Below are positions 19,030-29,700 of a DNA stretch of 64,000 bases, piece by piece (the first letter of the stretch is position 1; each line of letters starts with the position of its first letter). This stretch comes from Halopseudomonas oceani (GTDB taxonomy: Bacteria; Pseudomonadota; Gammaproteobacteria; Pseudomonadales; Pseudomonadaceae): the NCBI RefSeq assembly GCF_002903165.1, contig NZ_PPSK01000001.1, positions 248,001 to 312,000 on the forward strand. Direction: 5' to 3'. The notes beneath the pieces were generated by a model that ran no database searches, was not told where the DNA came from, and saw only the letters and a program-made list of their open reading frames with translations. Both the position numbers and the translations under genes were made by a program.

Positions 19030-19650
19030 ATGCAGGACGACAGCTACTACTATGAACCCGCGCAGGGCCACGGGCTGGCCCACGATCCGTTCAATGCCAT
19101 CGTCGGCCCCCGGCCGATCGGCTGGATCAGCAGCCGCAGCGCCGACGGCATTCTCAATCTGGCGCCATACAGTTTCTTCAACGCATTCAACTACATACCG
19201 CCGATCATCGGCTTTGCCAGCATTGGTCACAAGGACAGCCTGAGCAATATCGAGCAGACCGGCGAGTTTGTCTGGAATCTGGCCACCCTGCCGCTGGCCG
19301 AGGCGATGAACCAAAGCTGCGCCGCGGTCGCACCGGAGGTTGACGAGTTTGCCCTGGCCGGCCTAACGCCGGCGCCATCAAACCTGATCGAGGTCCCCCG
19401 GGTAGCCGAAAGTCCGGTCTCCTTTGAGTGCCGCAAGACCCAGATTATCCAGCTGCAGAGCGCCGCAGGGGATGCGGTAAATACCTGGTTGGTACTCGGT
19501 GAAGTCATTGGTGTTCATATCGACCGACGCCTGCTGGTCGACGGCGTCTACCAGACCGCCGCTGCCGAACCGATCCTGCGCGGCGGCGGCCCGGCTGATT
19601 ATTTCCGCATCGAGCCGGACGCCCTGTTCCGCATGCAGCGGCCGGGCTGA
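19030..19650 (+). CDS. Flavin reductase-like (flavoredoxin family) FMN-binding protein
   Basis: 206 residues from the ATG at 19030. It belongs to the FMN-binding split-barrel 'flavin reductase like' family: [40 protein letters not shown], then [17 protein letters not shown] and [11 protein letters not shown]. There is no signal peptide. It lies on the same strand as xenA and may supply or use reduced FMN, but the 135-bp gap leaves cotranscription uncertain. The open frame extends to 18949 without family similarity. Confidence 0.88.
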   Translation: MQDDSYYYEPAQGHGLAHDPFNAIVGPRPIGWISSRSADGILNLAPYSFFNAFNYIPPIIGFASIGHKDSLSNIEQTGEFVWNLATLPLAEAMNQSCAAVAPEVDEFALAGLTPAPSNLIEVPRVAESPVSFECRKTQIIQLQSAAGDAVNTWLVLGEVIGVHIDRRLLVDGVYQTAAAEPILRGGGPADYFRIEPDALFRMQRPG

Positions 19651-19772
19651 GCCGGACCTTCGGTCGGCGCGGCCCTGTCGCCGCGTCGACGCAACCGCTA
19701 CAATGCGCGGCTTTGCGCCGCCCCTCGCGGCTGTCCTTTTCGTCCGCTCATTTGCTCAGCCAGGATTTTTCC

Positions 19773-21362
19773 GTGATCGCCACCGCCAACATCACCATGC
19801 AGTTTGGTCCCAAGCCGCTGTTCGAAAACGTTTCCGTCAAGTTCGGCAACGGCAACCGCTACGGCCTGATCGGCGCCAACGGTTGCGGCAAGTCGACCTT
19901 CATGAAGATCCTCGGCGGCGAGCTGGAACCCTCCGGCGGCCAGGTCATGCTCGAACAGAACGTGCGTCTGGGTAAGCTGCGTCAGAACCAGTTTGCCTAC
20001 GAAGAGTTCAGCGTGATCGACACTGTGATCATGGGTCACGAGGAGCTGTGGAAGGTCAAGGCCGAGCGTGACCGCATCTACTCGCTGCCGGAAATGAGCG
20101 AAGAAGACGGGATGAAAGTCGGCGAACTGGAGGGCGAGTTCGCGGAAATGGACGGCTACACCGCCGAATCCCGCGCCGGTGAACTGCTGCTCGGTCTCGG
20201 CATTCCGCTGGAACAGCACTTTGGCCCGATGAGCGAAGTCGCCCCCGGCTGGAAGCTGCGTGTGCTGCTGGCCCAGGCGCTGTTCTCCGATCCGGATGTG
20301 CTGCTGCTGGACGAACCGACCAACCACCTGGATATCAACACCATCCGCTGGCTGGAAGACGTACTCAAGGCGCGTACCAGCACCATGATCATCATTTCCC
20401 ACGACCGTCACTTCCTGAACTCGGTCTGCACCCACATGGCCGACCTGGATTACGGCGAGCTGCGCCTGTTCCCCGGCAACTACGACGAGTACATGACCGC
20501 CGCCACCCAGGCGCGCGAGCGTCTGCTGTCGGACAACGCCAAGAAGAAAGCCCAGATCGCCGAGCTGCAGACCTTCGTCAGCCGCTTTTCGGCCAACGCC
20601 TCCAAGGCCAAGCAGGCAACCAGTCGCGCCAAGCAGATCGACAAAATCCAGCTGGAGGAAGTCAAACCGTCCAGCCGCGTCAGCCCGTTTATCCGCTTCG
20701 AGCAGTTCAAGAAACTGCACCGTCAGGCGGTAACCCTGCAGAACGTCAGCCAGGGCTACGACGGCGAAGTGCTGTTCAAGGGTCTGAACCTGCAGATCGA
20801 AGCGGGCGAGCGCGTGGCCATTATCGGCCCCAACGGCATCGGCAAGACCACCCTGCTGCGTACCCTGGTCGGTGAAATGCCGCCAATGGCCGGTGAAGTA
20901 AAATGGGCCGAAAGCGCCGACATCGGTTACTTCGCGCAAGATCACGCCGACGACTTCAAGGACGACTGCACCCTGTTCGAGTGGATGGCGCAGTGGACCC
21001 AGGGCGGTGAGCAGCTGGTGCGCGGCACCCTCGGCCGCATGCTGTTCTCCAACGACGAAATCGGCAAATCGGTGAAGGTGATTTCCGGGGGTGAACAGGG
21101 CCGCATGCTGTTCGGCAAGCTGATCCTCGGCAAGGCCAACGTCATGTTGATGGACGAACCGACCAACCACCTCGACATGGAATCGATCGAAGCACTCAAC
21201 CTGGCCCTAGAGAACTACCCGGGCACGCTGGTCTTCGTCAGCCACGACCGTGAGTTCGTCAGCTCGCTGGCCACTCGCATCATCGAGCTGTCGGAAAATG
21301 GCGTGACCGACTTCTCCGGCAGCTACGACGATTACCTGCGCAGTCAGGGCGTGCTGGTCTGA
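19773..21362 (+). CDS. ybiT: ABC-F family ATPase, YbiT type
   Basis: 529 residues from a GTG at 19773 ([20 protein letters not shown]), matching YbiT length. It has two ATPase domains joined by a linker and no membrane helices. Walker A motifs are GANGCGKS (about 35) and GPNGIGKT (about 353). The first signature is atypical ([17 protein letters not shown]), as is usual in YbiT, and the second is [13 protein letters not shown]. Both Walker B motifs are [11 protein letters not shown] / [14 protein letters not shown] proteins act on the ribosome as translation factors or protectors. The upstream frame to 19713 lacks homology. TACAAT at 19699-19704 is a possible -10. Confidence 0.93.
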   Translation: MIATANITMQFGPKPLFENVSVKFGNGNRYGLIGANGCGKSTFMKILGGELEPSGGQVMLEQNVRLGKLRQNQFAYEEFSVIDTVIMGHEELWKVKAERDRIYSLPEMSEEDGMKVGELEGEFAEMDGYTAESRAGELLLGLGIPLEQHFGPMSEVAPGWKLRVLLAQALFSDPDVLLLDEPTNHLDINTIRWLEDVLKARTSTMIIISHDRHFLNSVCTHMADLDYGELRLFPGNYDEYMTAATQARERLLSDNAKKKAQIAELQTFVSRFSANASKAKQATSRAKQIDKIQLEEVKPSSRVSPFIRFEQFKKLHRQAVTLQNVSQGYDGEVLFKGLNLQIEAGERVAIIGPNGIGKTTLLRTLVGEMPPMAGEVKWAESADIGYFAQDHADDFKDDCTLFEWMAQWTQGGEQLVRGTLGRMLFSNDEIGKSVKVISGGEQGRMLFGKLILGKANVMLMDEPTNHLDMESIEALNLALENYPGTLVFVSHDREFVSSLATRIIELSENGVTDFSGSYDDYLRSQGVLV

Positions 21363-21566
21363 TCCGACCGGCCGCCAACCACTGCCGGTGATTGGCGGGC
21401 GCGCCGCCTGATTACTTCCCACTGATGTATTCGCAGTGCAGACCTGCCATGAAGGCACGTTTGCCCGTCGCCTTTACAGAATTTACACACCCGTCCAGGT
21501 CCTTAACTACGGGGCCGGCAGGATACGTACACACTTGGACACACTCTGCACGACACAATCTCATTT

Positions 21567-21585
21567 GCAAATGATTATCATCCAT
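21567..21585 (+). promoter_or_regulatory. Fur box upstream of the first TonB receptor
   Basis: GCAAATGATTATCATCCAT matches 12-13 of 19 positions of the Fur consensus and has a perfect core AATGATTATCATC except at the outer edges. It ends 25 bp before the proposed ATG at 21611, so iron-bound Fur would block transcription or the early transcript. Confidence 0.75.
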
Positions 21586-21610
21586 GGATATTTTCCGATG
21601 GAGATCGTGT

Positions 21611-23821
21611 ATGTTTCCCTTCCGCCGCCGCACACTGCTGGCCAGCGCTGTTGCCCTGGTCGCCTCGGCACCCTCTCTGCAAGCCGACGAAGTGGTTACT
21701 CTCGACAACCTGGTCGTGACCGCCTCGGGCTTTGAGCAAAAGCTCACCAATGCCCCCGCCAGCATCAGCGTCATCAGCCAGCAAGACCTACAGCAGAAGC
21801 GCTACAACAGCCTGGCCCATGCGCTGGGTGACGTCGAAGGCATCGACATCGGCCAGGGCACCGGCAAAACCGGCGGCCTCAACATCAGCATTCGCGGCAT
21901 GCCCAGCGAGTACACCCTGGTTCTGATCGACGGCCGCCGTCAGAATGCCGCCGGCAATGTCACACCAAACGGCTTCAACGAAACCTCGACCAGCTTCATG
22001 CCGCCGCTGTCGGCCATCGAGCGCATCGAAGTCATTCGCGGCCCGATGTCGACCCTGTACGGCTCGGATGCCATGGGCGGCGTGATCAACATCATTACCC
22101 GCAAGGTCGCTGACGAGTGGACCGGCTCCCTGACTCTGGACCACACCTTCCAGGAAAACAGCGATTACGGCGCCACCAGCAATGCCAGCCTGTACACCAG
22201 CGGCCCGCTGGTGGAAGACCTGCTTGGCCTGCAGCTGCGCGCCAGTGTGTTTGACCGCCAAGAGTCGGATCTCAGCTTCGGCGACGGCAGCGATGTGAGC
22301 AAGCGCGGCCCGTCCCCGGTCGATGGCCGCAACCATACCCTGGGCGCACGCCTGACCCTGACGCCTCACGAGAACCACGACTTCAGCCTGGACTTCGAGC
22401 GTGGCCGCCAGCGCTACAACAACGACGAATGCCAGTTGGGCACACTGGATGGCCTCAACCGCGCCTGCACCGTGCCGACCACTGCGGCCAACGGCTATGC
22501 CGACGAACTACGCTTTGAGCGCGAGCAGATTGCGCTGACGCACACCGCCCGTCTGGGCGTTGGCACGCTGGATTCCAGCCTGATGCGCAACCAGACCGAA
22601 ACCATTGGCCGTACCCTGCCCGGCGATCCTATCGGCAGCCCCTCCGGTATTCCCGGCAGCCTGGCCGGTGACGATCGCGAGCTGGAAACCACCAACCTGG
22701 TATTTGATACCAAGCTGGTCGCGCCGGTCGGCGATAACCACATGACCACCGTGGGTGCGCAATGGTGGAAAGCCGAGATGACCGATGGCATTGCGACCGA
22801 GGACTTCGAGCAGAAAACCTGGGCGCTGTTTGCCGAAGACGAATGGATGCTACGCGACGACCTGGCACTGACCCTGGGCGCCCGCTATGACGATCACGAT
22901 GCCTTTGGCGGCCATATCAGCCCGCGCGCCTACCTAGTCTGGAACGCCGCTGACAGCTGGACTATCAAGGGTGGTGTCAGCCGCGGCTACCGTACCCCGG
23001 ACCTGAACGAACTGCACGACGGCATCAACGGTATCAGTGGTCAGGGCACCGTGGTCACCATCGGCAACCCGGACCTGGACCCGGAAACCACCACCAGCAC
23101 CGAGTTTGGCGTGTACTACGACAGCTACGATGGCCTCAGTGCCAATGCCACGGTGTTCCACAACAAGTTTGAGGACAAGATCGCCAGCGGTAACCCGGTT
23201 GCCGATCCGCTGTGCGCCGGTAACGCGGGTGGCACCTGCTCACAGCTGGTGAATATCGACGAGGCGGTCACTCGCGGTCTGGAGCTAGCAGCCCGCTGGG
23301 AATTCATTCCCGCCTGGACGCTGAGCGGCAATTACACGTATACCGACAGCGAGCAAAAAAGTGGCGCGGACAAGGGTCAGCCGCTGACCAACACACCGGA
23401 GCATCTGGCCAACGCCAAGCTCGACTGGCAGACCAACAGCCGCCTGAACCTGTGGCTACGCGGCGAGTATCGCGGCGAACGTGCGCGCTTCTCGTCCAGC
23501 TATGCCAACCTGGCCAACGGCAACGGCAGCTACTCCAGCAACCAGTCGCTGTACGACGCATTGGGTGCGAAGACCAAGGCCTACACCCTGTTCCATCTGG
23601 GTGGCTCGTTCCAGGCAACCGACAACCTGACCCTGAACGCAAGCATCTACAACCTGTTCGACAAGGACTTCCTCAAGGGCCAGACCTACACCACCTACAC
23701 CAACGCTGGCGCCGTGGACGGCACCGCCTTTGGCAGCGACTACATTGTCAGCGGTCGATCGACTACCGGTGTGCTTGAGGAAGGACGCCGGCTCTGGCTG
23801 TCAGCCAACCTGACGTTCTAA
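21611..23821 (+). CDS. TonB-dependent outer-membrane receptor (iron-siderophore type)
   Basis: 736 residues from the ATG at 21611, which has GGAG 7 nt upstream and starts a signal peptide (MFPFRRRTLLASAVALVASA); an ATG nine codons upstream overlaps the Fur box and is less likely. The mature protein begins with a TonB-box-like region (DEVVTLDNLVVTASGFEQKL), then the plug (VIDGR-type TLVLIDGRRQNAAGN; ERIEVIRGPMSTLYGSDAMG, GGVINIITRKV), then a 22-strand barrel ending in LWLSANLTF with terminal Phe. Length and plug resemble the FepA/PfeA/CirA catecholate receptors. The Fur box supports iron-siderophore uptake; the exact ligand cannot be read. No siderophore synthesis genes are adjacent. Confidence 0.9.
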   Translation: MFPFRRRTLLASAVALVASAPSLQADEVVTLDNLVVTASGFEQKLTNAPASISVISQQDLQQKRYNSLAHALGDVEGIDIGQGTGKTGGLNISIRGMPSEYTLVLIDGRRQNAAGNVTPNGFNETSTSFMPPLSAIERIEVIRGPMSTLYGSDAMGGVINIITRKVADEWTGSLTLDHTFQENSDYGATSNASLYTSGPLVEDLLGLQLRASVFDRQESDLSFGDGSDVSKRGPSPVDGRNHTLGARLTLTPHENHDFSLDFERGRQRYNNDECQLGTLDGLNRACTVPTTAANGYADELRFEREQIALTHTARLGVGTLDSSLMRNQTETIGRTLPGDPIGSPSGIPGSLAGDDRELETTNLVFDTKLVAPVGDNHMTTVGAQWWKAEMTDGIATEDFEQKTWALFAEDEWMLRDDLALTLGARYDDHDAFGGHISPRAYLVWNAADSWTIKGGVSRGYRTPDLNELHDGINGISGQGTVVTIGNPDLDPETTTSTEFGVYYDSYDGLSANATVFHNKFEDKIASGNPVADPLCAGNAGGTCSQLVNIDEAVTRGLELAARWEFIPAWTLSGNYTYTDSEQKSGADKGQPLTNTPEHLANAKLDWQTNSRLNLWLRGEYRGERARFSSSYANLANGNGSYSSNQSLYDALGAKTKAYTLFHLGGSFQATDNLTLNASIYNLFDKDFLKGQTYTTYTNAGAVDGTAFGSDYIVSGRSTTGVLEEGRRLWLSANLTF

Positions 23822-23848
23822 CCGCCAGGCCGGTCGTGCGGGTGCTGC

Positions 23849-24541
23849 TCAGGTTGGCAGCAGCCCGCCCAGCAGGCTGCTGTCCAGCACCAGTCGGTCG
23901 AGCCAGACCAGCTGGTGCACGGCAACAATCAGCCAGAACAGCACCTGAAAGGACACCTTGCGGGTCTTGTGGCGAAACAACTGCTGGGCCACCAGCGCGC
24001 CCGGCCAGCCGCCCAACAGTGCGGTTATCTGCAGGGTATTCTCCGGCGTGCGCCAGCGCCCTGTCTCGGCGCTGCGTTTATCGAGCCAGTACTGAACAAA
24101 GCTGATAACGCTGATCACCCCGTACGCCAGCAGCCACCAGGGCTGCCCCTGGTCCAGCCAGAGTTGCAGACTGCCGACCAGCGGCAGCACGCAGAGCAGC
24201 GCCAGCACCACCAACTTGGCACCCCGATTGTGTACCCGATGACGGTGCCGTCCGGTACGGCGCGCGGACCCGCGCGTCGGCGTCGGCGCGCTACGCTCGC
24301 GCGGCTTGCGGCGAATGGCCGGACGGTCCAGCGCCAGCCCCTCACCGCGCATGTGCTCGGCCCGTCGGCGCCCCTGTTCGTCGGCGACAGCAACAAAGCG
24401 CACCACCATGCCGGTGGCTGGACGGGCATCACCACGCATGACCGAAATATGGGCAAACACCCGTTCACTGCCGTCATCTGGCTGGATAAAGCCAAAGCCT
24501 TTGGCGTCGTTCCAGTTAACCAGCTTGCCGCCCTGCTCCAT
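23849..24541 (-). CDS. Cold-shock domain + DUF1294 membrane protein
   Basis: 230 residues from the ATG at 24541 with AGGAG upstream. An N-terminal cold-shock OB-fold (about 1-65) has both nucleic-acid-binding motifs, KGFGFIQPDD and VFAHISVM. A basic Arg-rich linker (about 75-110) follows. The C-terminal DUF1294 region has four hydrophobic helices (AKLVVLALLCVLPLVGSLQL, AYGVISVISFVQYWLDK with its conserved DKRSA, LQITALLGGWPGALVAQQLF RHKT, VSFQVLFWLIVAVHQLVW). The pairing is common in Pseudomonas but its job is unknown; I infer RNA binding tethered at the inner membrane. It lies between two TonB receptors on the opposite strand. Confidence 0.88.
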   Translation of the reverse strand: MEQGGKLVNWNDAKGFGFIQPDDGSERVFAHISVMRGDARPATGMVVRFVAVADEQGRRRAEHMRGEGLALDRPAIRRKPRERSAPTPTRGSARRTGRHRHRVHNRGAKLVVLALLCVLPLVGSLQLWLDQGQPWWLLAYGVISVISFVQYWLDKRSAETGRWRTPENTLQITALLGGWPGALVAQQLFRHKTRKVSFQVLFWLIVAVHQLVWLDRLVLDSSLLGGLLPT

Positions 24542-24662
24542 TGCCGCGCTCCTGTTCCCCAGCATTCGTAACAATACTGCCCAGCGCAGCTGCCACAAAC
24601 CAGACTGATTGCGCGTGACGTCATCATAGCCGGTTTATTTAAGCCACTGACTTTGATTTATT

Positions 24663-24680
24663 TGTTATGTTATAACGACA
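24663..24680. promoter_or_regulatory. Candidate Zur box upstream of the CobN-cluster TonB receptor
   Basis: TGTTATGTTATAACGACA contains the perfect palindrome GTTATAAC (24669-24676). The ATGTTATAAC part resembles half of the proteobacterial Zur site (GAAATGTTATA-N-TATAACATTTC). It lies 75 bp before the receptor start. The homologous P. aeruginosa cluster (PA1922-PA1925, from memory) is zinc-repressed, which makes Zur more likely than Fur; the match is imperfect. Confidence 0.5.
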
Positions 24681-24754
24681 AAAAAATATTCTGCAGACAC
24701 CTCTCCAGCCACACGCATCTGCGTTGGCCAGAAATCAAACAGCAAGGAACAAAC

Positions 24755-26707
24755 ATGGAAAACCGTTCAGGGGCCGCCAGTTGCGGTCTGTTCGCGCTTG
24801 CGCTGCTGGGGAGCAGCGCCTCGGCAAACAACCTCGCAGACACCAACTCAACGGCTTTGCCCACCCTGGTGGTCACCGCCACCACCACCGAGCGCAGCAC
24901 CGCCGATGCGCCGGCCAGTGTCAGTGTGGTTGCCGGCGATGACCTGCGCAGCAGGCCGGTCAATGACCTGGCCGACGCGGTGCGCAATACCGTCGGTGTC
25001 GATCTGGAAGACCTCGGGCTCGGGCGCCGCGGCGTCTCCATCCGCGGTATGAATTCCGAGCAAACCCTGATGCTGGTCGACGGCCAGCGCATCAGCGCCT
25101 CAGCCTCGGGTATCGCCCACTCGGATTTCGAGTTGGGCTGGGTGCCCACCGAAGCCATCGAACGAGTCGAGATCGTGCGTGGGCCCATGTCCTCGCTGTA
25201 CGGCTCCGAAGCCCTTGGCGGCGTGGTCAACGTGATCACCCGCGCCGCCACCGATGAGTGGCAGGGCTCGCTCAGCAGCAACGCCACCTTCAGCGACAGT
25301 AGCCTGGACGGCGAGCAGCGCAAGACCGGTTTCTATCTGGGCGGCCCGCTGGTCGATGGCAAGCTGGGGCTGAACCTGTGGGGCGAATTCCGCCAGCGTG
25401 ATGCGCTACATGACGCCGCCAACCCGACGCTCAGCCAGCTCGACGAGCAGGACGCGCGCAGCGGTCACCTCGGCCTGAGCTGGACGCCGCTGGACAACCA
25501 GCGCATCGACCTTTCGGTCGACGCCGGCAACGAAGAGCAGGACGGCGACCGCAGCTCCAGCGCCAGCCCGCTATACAAAACCCACTACGACGTCGACCGC
25601 CGCCGCTACTCGCTGGCGCACAAGGGTGACTGGAGCTGGGGTGACAGCCAGCTGCGGCTGTACCGGGCGGAACTGGAACGCAAGGCCTATCGCAGCGATG
25701 GCGCCGACGCCAGCGGCCCGAACACCTTCACCGACACCGTGCTGGATGGGCGCATCGGTCTTGCGCTGGGCGAGCACCAGTTGCTGACCTTCGGGGCAGA
25801 AACCCGCCGCGAGGAACTGGAAGACCCGACCGTCAACCGGGGTGGCAAGGCCGAGCAGGACCACTACGCCGCCTTCGCGCAGAATGAAATCTGGTTCAAC
25901 GAACAATGGGAGCTGGTGCTGGGCGCACGCGTCGACCGCCACGAGGACTTCGGCTGGGAAACCAGCCCGCGCGGCTATCTGATGTTCCACCCCAGCGATG
26001 CCCTGACCCTGCGCGCCGGCGTGGGTCACGGCTTCAAGGCGCCGACGCTGAAGCAGTTGTCGCCCGAGTACGAGTCGCGCGCGGCCATGGGTGGGCGCGG
26101 CATCATCCGCGGCAACCCCGAGCTGGAGCCGGAAACCAACCAGTCCTTTGAGCTGGGCGCCGAGCTGGATCAGGGCCGCTGGATGGTCGCCGCCACCCTG
26201 TTCCGCAACGACGTCGACAACCTGATCGAGACCATTCGTCTGCCTACCTGCGACGTACCGGGCCGCGTCTGCCTGGAGTACGACAACATCGCCGAAGCGC
26301 GCCTGCAGGGCCTGGAGTTGAGCGGCCGCGTCACCTTGCTCGACCCGCTTAGCCTGAGCGCCAACTACACCTATCTGGACGCCGAAAACCGGGTCACCGG
26401 TGAGCGTCTGGCTGACCGTTCCCGCCACCGCGCCAACGCCAGCCTGGATTGGGACCTGACGCCGACAATCGGCACCCGACTACAGGCCCAATACCACAGC
26501 TCGCAATTCCGCTCGGCCAGTGAGCCGGATAGCCCCGGCTATACGCTGGTGAACTGGTACCTAGACTACGCCGTCACCCGCAACCTGAGCCTGCACACCG
26601 GCATCGAAAACATCGGCGATGAGCGGCTGGCCAACGACGACCCGGACGACTATGACCGCGTCGACAGCGGCCGCCGTTACTTCGCCGGCCTGACGGTCAG
26701 CTTCTGA
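24755..26707 (+). CDS. TonB-dependent receptor of the CobN/DUF2149 cluster (probable metal-complex uptake)
   Basis: 650 residues from the ATG at 24755 (AAGGAAC upstream). A signal peptide (CGLFALALLGSSASA) precedes a TonB-box-like segment (LPTLVVTATTTERS), a plug (VSIRGMNSEQTLMLVDGQRI; ERVEIVRGPMSSLYGSEALG) and a barrel ending YFAGLTVSF with terminal Phe. It is shorter than the other receptor and closer to CirA-like proteins. The stop overlaps the CobN-like start by 1 bp, so the two are translationally coupled, and the four genes to 31432 form an operon. In P. aeruginosa the equivalent cluster is zinc-regulated; a zinc or zincophore/tetrapyrrole substrate is inference. Confidence 0.9.
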   Translation: MENRSGAASCGLFALALLGSSASANNLADTNSTALPTLVVTATTTERSTADAPASVSVVAGDDLRSRPVNDLADAVRNTVGVDLEDLGLGRRGVSIRGMNSEQTLMLVDGQRISASASGIAHSDFELGWVPTEAIERVEIVRGPMSSLYGSEALGGVVNVITRAATDEWQGSLSSNATFSDSSLDGEQRKTGFYLGGPLVDGKLGLNLWGEFRQRDALHDAANPTLSQLDEQDARSGHLGLSWTPLDNQRIDLSVDAGNEEQDGDRSSSASPLYKTHYDVDRRRYSLAHKGDWSWGDSQLRLYRAELERKAYRSDGADASGPNTFTDTVLDGRIGLALGEHQLLTFGAETRREELEDPTVNRGGKAEQDHYAAFAQNEIWFNEQWELVLGARVDRHEDFGWETSPRGYLMFHPSDALTLRAGVGHGFKAPTLKQLSPEYESRAAMGGRGIIRGNPELEPETNQSFELGAELDQGRWMVAATLFRNDVDNLIETIRLPTCDVPGRVCLEYDNIAEARLQGLELSGRVTLLDPLSLSANYTYLDAENRVTGERLADRSRHRANASLDWDLTPTIGTRLQAQYHSSQFRSASEPDSPGYTLVNWYLDYAVTRNLSLHTGIENIGDERLANDDPDDYDRVDSGRRYFAGLTVSF

Positions 26708-29700
26708 TGCGCGGCGACTACCCAATCCGCCGCAGCCTCTGCGCGCTGCTGTGGTTGCTGGTGGCGGGCATGGCGCAAGCACAAACACAGGGCGCCAGCG
26801 TCCTGGTGTTGCACAACAGCTTTGTCTCCGGCGAGAAATTCCAACTGCTGCAACCTCTGGCGGCGCAGCGCGATGTCGCGCTGCAGCACCTGAACGTCGA
26901 GAATGCAGACAGCGAGGCGCTGCAACAGGCGCTAGAGAACAGTGCGCTGGTGGTGTTGGACGTGCCTCGCCCCAGTGATCGTGCACAAGTCAGTCGGGCA
27001 CTTGAAGCCCGGCAAGATCTGCCGCCACAGCTGACCATCGGCGGTGGCCGCCCACTCTGGGAGCAGCTACCACCCAGAGTGGCTGGCCCGCTGGTGGCGC
27101 TCTACGCCGCGGGCGGCGAGTCCAACTACACCCGCTTCTTTGCCCTGGCTGCCGCCATTCAACGCGGCGCGCCGGTCACGCCTGAGTTACTTGCCCCGCC
27201 CGAGCAGCTGCCGTCCACCGGGTTTTATCACCCGCAGGCACCCGAGCTGTTCAGCACCCTGGCCGACTATCTTGACTGGGCTGATCAGCGGCTTCCCAAT
27301 GCCAAGGGACGCATCGCTTACCTGATCCACTCGGGCATGGTCGGAGATATGCTGACCCGCGAGCTGGACCAACTGATCGCCCGCAGCGAGGCCGCCGGTC
27401 TGCAGCCGGTGATGTTCTGGTTCGACGGCAACGCCGAGGGCGGCCTGACCGAATTGTTCGCCGGCCAGTCGATCGACGCACTGGTCAACCTGACCCACAT
27501 GCAGAACGGCTCGGCGCGCAGCGCCGATTTTCTCGCCCTCGACGTGCCGGTCATCCAGACCCTGCGTTTTCGCGAGGGCGAAGCAGCCGACTGGCCTGAC
27601 GCGGTCAGCGGTGTCGCTGCGCGCACCACGGCGGTGTTTCTGGCCGGGCCTGAAGGCTGGGGCGTCAGCGATCCGCTGGTGCTGTCGGCCACCACCGACG
27701 GTGTCGACGACCTGCTGCCCGCGCAGGCCGACGCACTGATCGCCAAACTGCAGCGGCTGGTTGCCCTGCGCCATACCCCGGCGGCGGACAAGCAGCTGGC
27801 ACTACTATTCTGGAACTACCCGGCCGGGGAGAAGAATCTCGGCGCCTCCAACCTCAATGTGCCGCGCAGCATCGTCTCGATCCAGCAGGCGCTGCGGGCC
27901 GAGGGGTATCAGGTAGGCGAGCCAGCCAGCGAGCAACAGGTGATCGAGCATGCCCAGCGCCTGCTCGGCGCCCTGTACGGCAGTGTCACCCCCGAGCAGT
28001 TGCTGGCCGAGGGGCTGGCCGTCAGCTATCCGGTTGCCGACTACCAAACCTGGCTGGACAGCCTGCCCGCCCGGCGCCAGCAGGCCTTGGCCGCCCAAGG
28101 CCCGCCCGCGCAACACCCGGCCGTGCGTGAAGTGAACGGCGAGCCTGCGTTTATCCTGCCGGCCTGGCAGCTGGGCCACCTGCTGCTGATGCCGCAAATG
28201 CCGCGTGGCGGCGAACCCGGCAACTATCACAGCCAGGACAGCACGCCCGATCACCGCTATCTGGCCGCCTACCGCTACCTGCAAACCCGCGCCGGCACGG
28301 ATGCGCTGATCCATCTGGGCACCCACGGCACCCAGGAGTGGCTGCCGGGCAAGGACCGCGGCCTGGCAGCGGATGACTATCCCTGGCTGGCGGCGGGCGA
28401 TTTGCCGATCTTCTACCCCTACATTCAGGACAACGTCGGTGAAGCCATCCAGGCCAAGCGCCGCGGCCGCGCCGTGACCATCAGCCACCAGACCCCGCCC
28501 TTTGCACCGGCCGGCCTGTATGACCAGATGCGCGACCTGCACCACCTGATCCACGAGCACGAACAGCTGGATGAAGGTCAGGTGCGGGACACCGTGCGCG
28601 AGCAGATCCGCAGCAGCGCCATCGAGGCCAACATGCACGCAGACCTGGGCTGGAGCGAGGAGCAAACCACCGCCGATTTCGACGGCTTTCTGCAGGCCCT
28701 GCACGATCATCTGCACGAGCTGGCGCGCACCGCCATGCCCCTCGGGCTGCATACCTTCGGTCAACCGGCCAGCACCGAACACCGCATGATTACCCTGATG
28801 CAGCAGTTGGGCGCGCCCTTCTATGCGGCACTGGGTACCGATCGGCTGGAGCTGTTTGCGGTCGAGCACGAGGCGCTCACCGCCACTCCGGCCTACCGCG
28901 CGGTCGAGCAGCTGCTGGATGAACAGGCGAGCACTTACCTGCCCCCCGAAGTAGCCGCCTTTGCCGAACGCGCGCGCCAGCTGGACCGGCAATTGCGCAA
29001 TACTGGCGAGAATGAGGCGCTGCTGGCCGGGCTGGCCGGTCGCTTTGTCGCGCCGGGCTCGGGCGGCGACCCGATCCGCAACCCGGATGTGCCCAGCGGC
29101 CGCAACCTCTATGCCTTCGAGGCCGACAAGATTCCGGCCCGCGCCGCCTGGGACAGCGGCGCTGTCGCCTACCAGCAGCTGGTCGACGCTTTCCGCGCTG
29201 AACACGACGGCGCCTGGCCCGAAAAGCTGGCCTTCAGCCTCTGGTCATCGGAGGCCATCCGCCACCTCGGCGTGACCGAAGCCCAGGTGCTGCACGCGCT
29301 GGGGCTGCGACCGATCTGGGATGACGGCGGCCGGGTCACCGCGCTGGAGATCATTCCGGCCAGCGAGCTGGGCCACCCACGCAGCGATGTGGTGGTACAG
29401 GTCACCGGCGTCTACCGCGACCAGTTTGACCACTTCATGCGCCTGCTCGACGACGCCATCGTCCGGCTGGCCGAGCTGGACGAGCCGGGCAACCCGATTG
29501 CCGCCAACAACCGCCGCATCGCCGCCGAGCTGCAAGCCCAGGGCATGAGCGTCGAACAGGCCGCTGAAGCCGCCGGCTACCGCATTTTTGGCAACGCCCC
29601 CGGCGAATACGGTACCGGCGTGCCTGATCTGACCATGGCCTCGACCGAGTGGGATGACGATGCCGTGCTGGCCGAGCAGTTCCTCGCCAGCAACGGCTAC

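Noticed and set aside
19698..21170. 490-residue minus-strand frame across the ABC-F gene
   Set aside because: Antisense shadow; the ABC-F protein has both intact ATPase cassettes.
27805..29205. 466-residue minus-strand frame across the CobN-like gene
   Set aside because: Antisense shadow with no domain.
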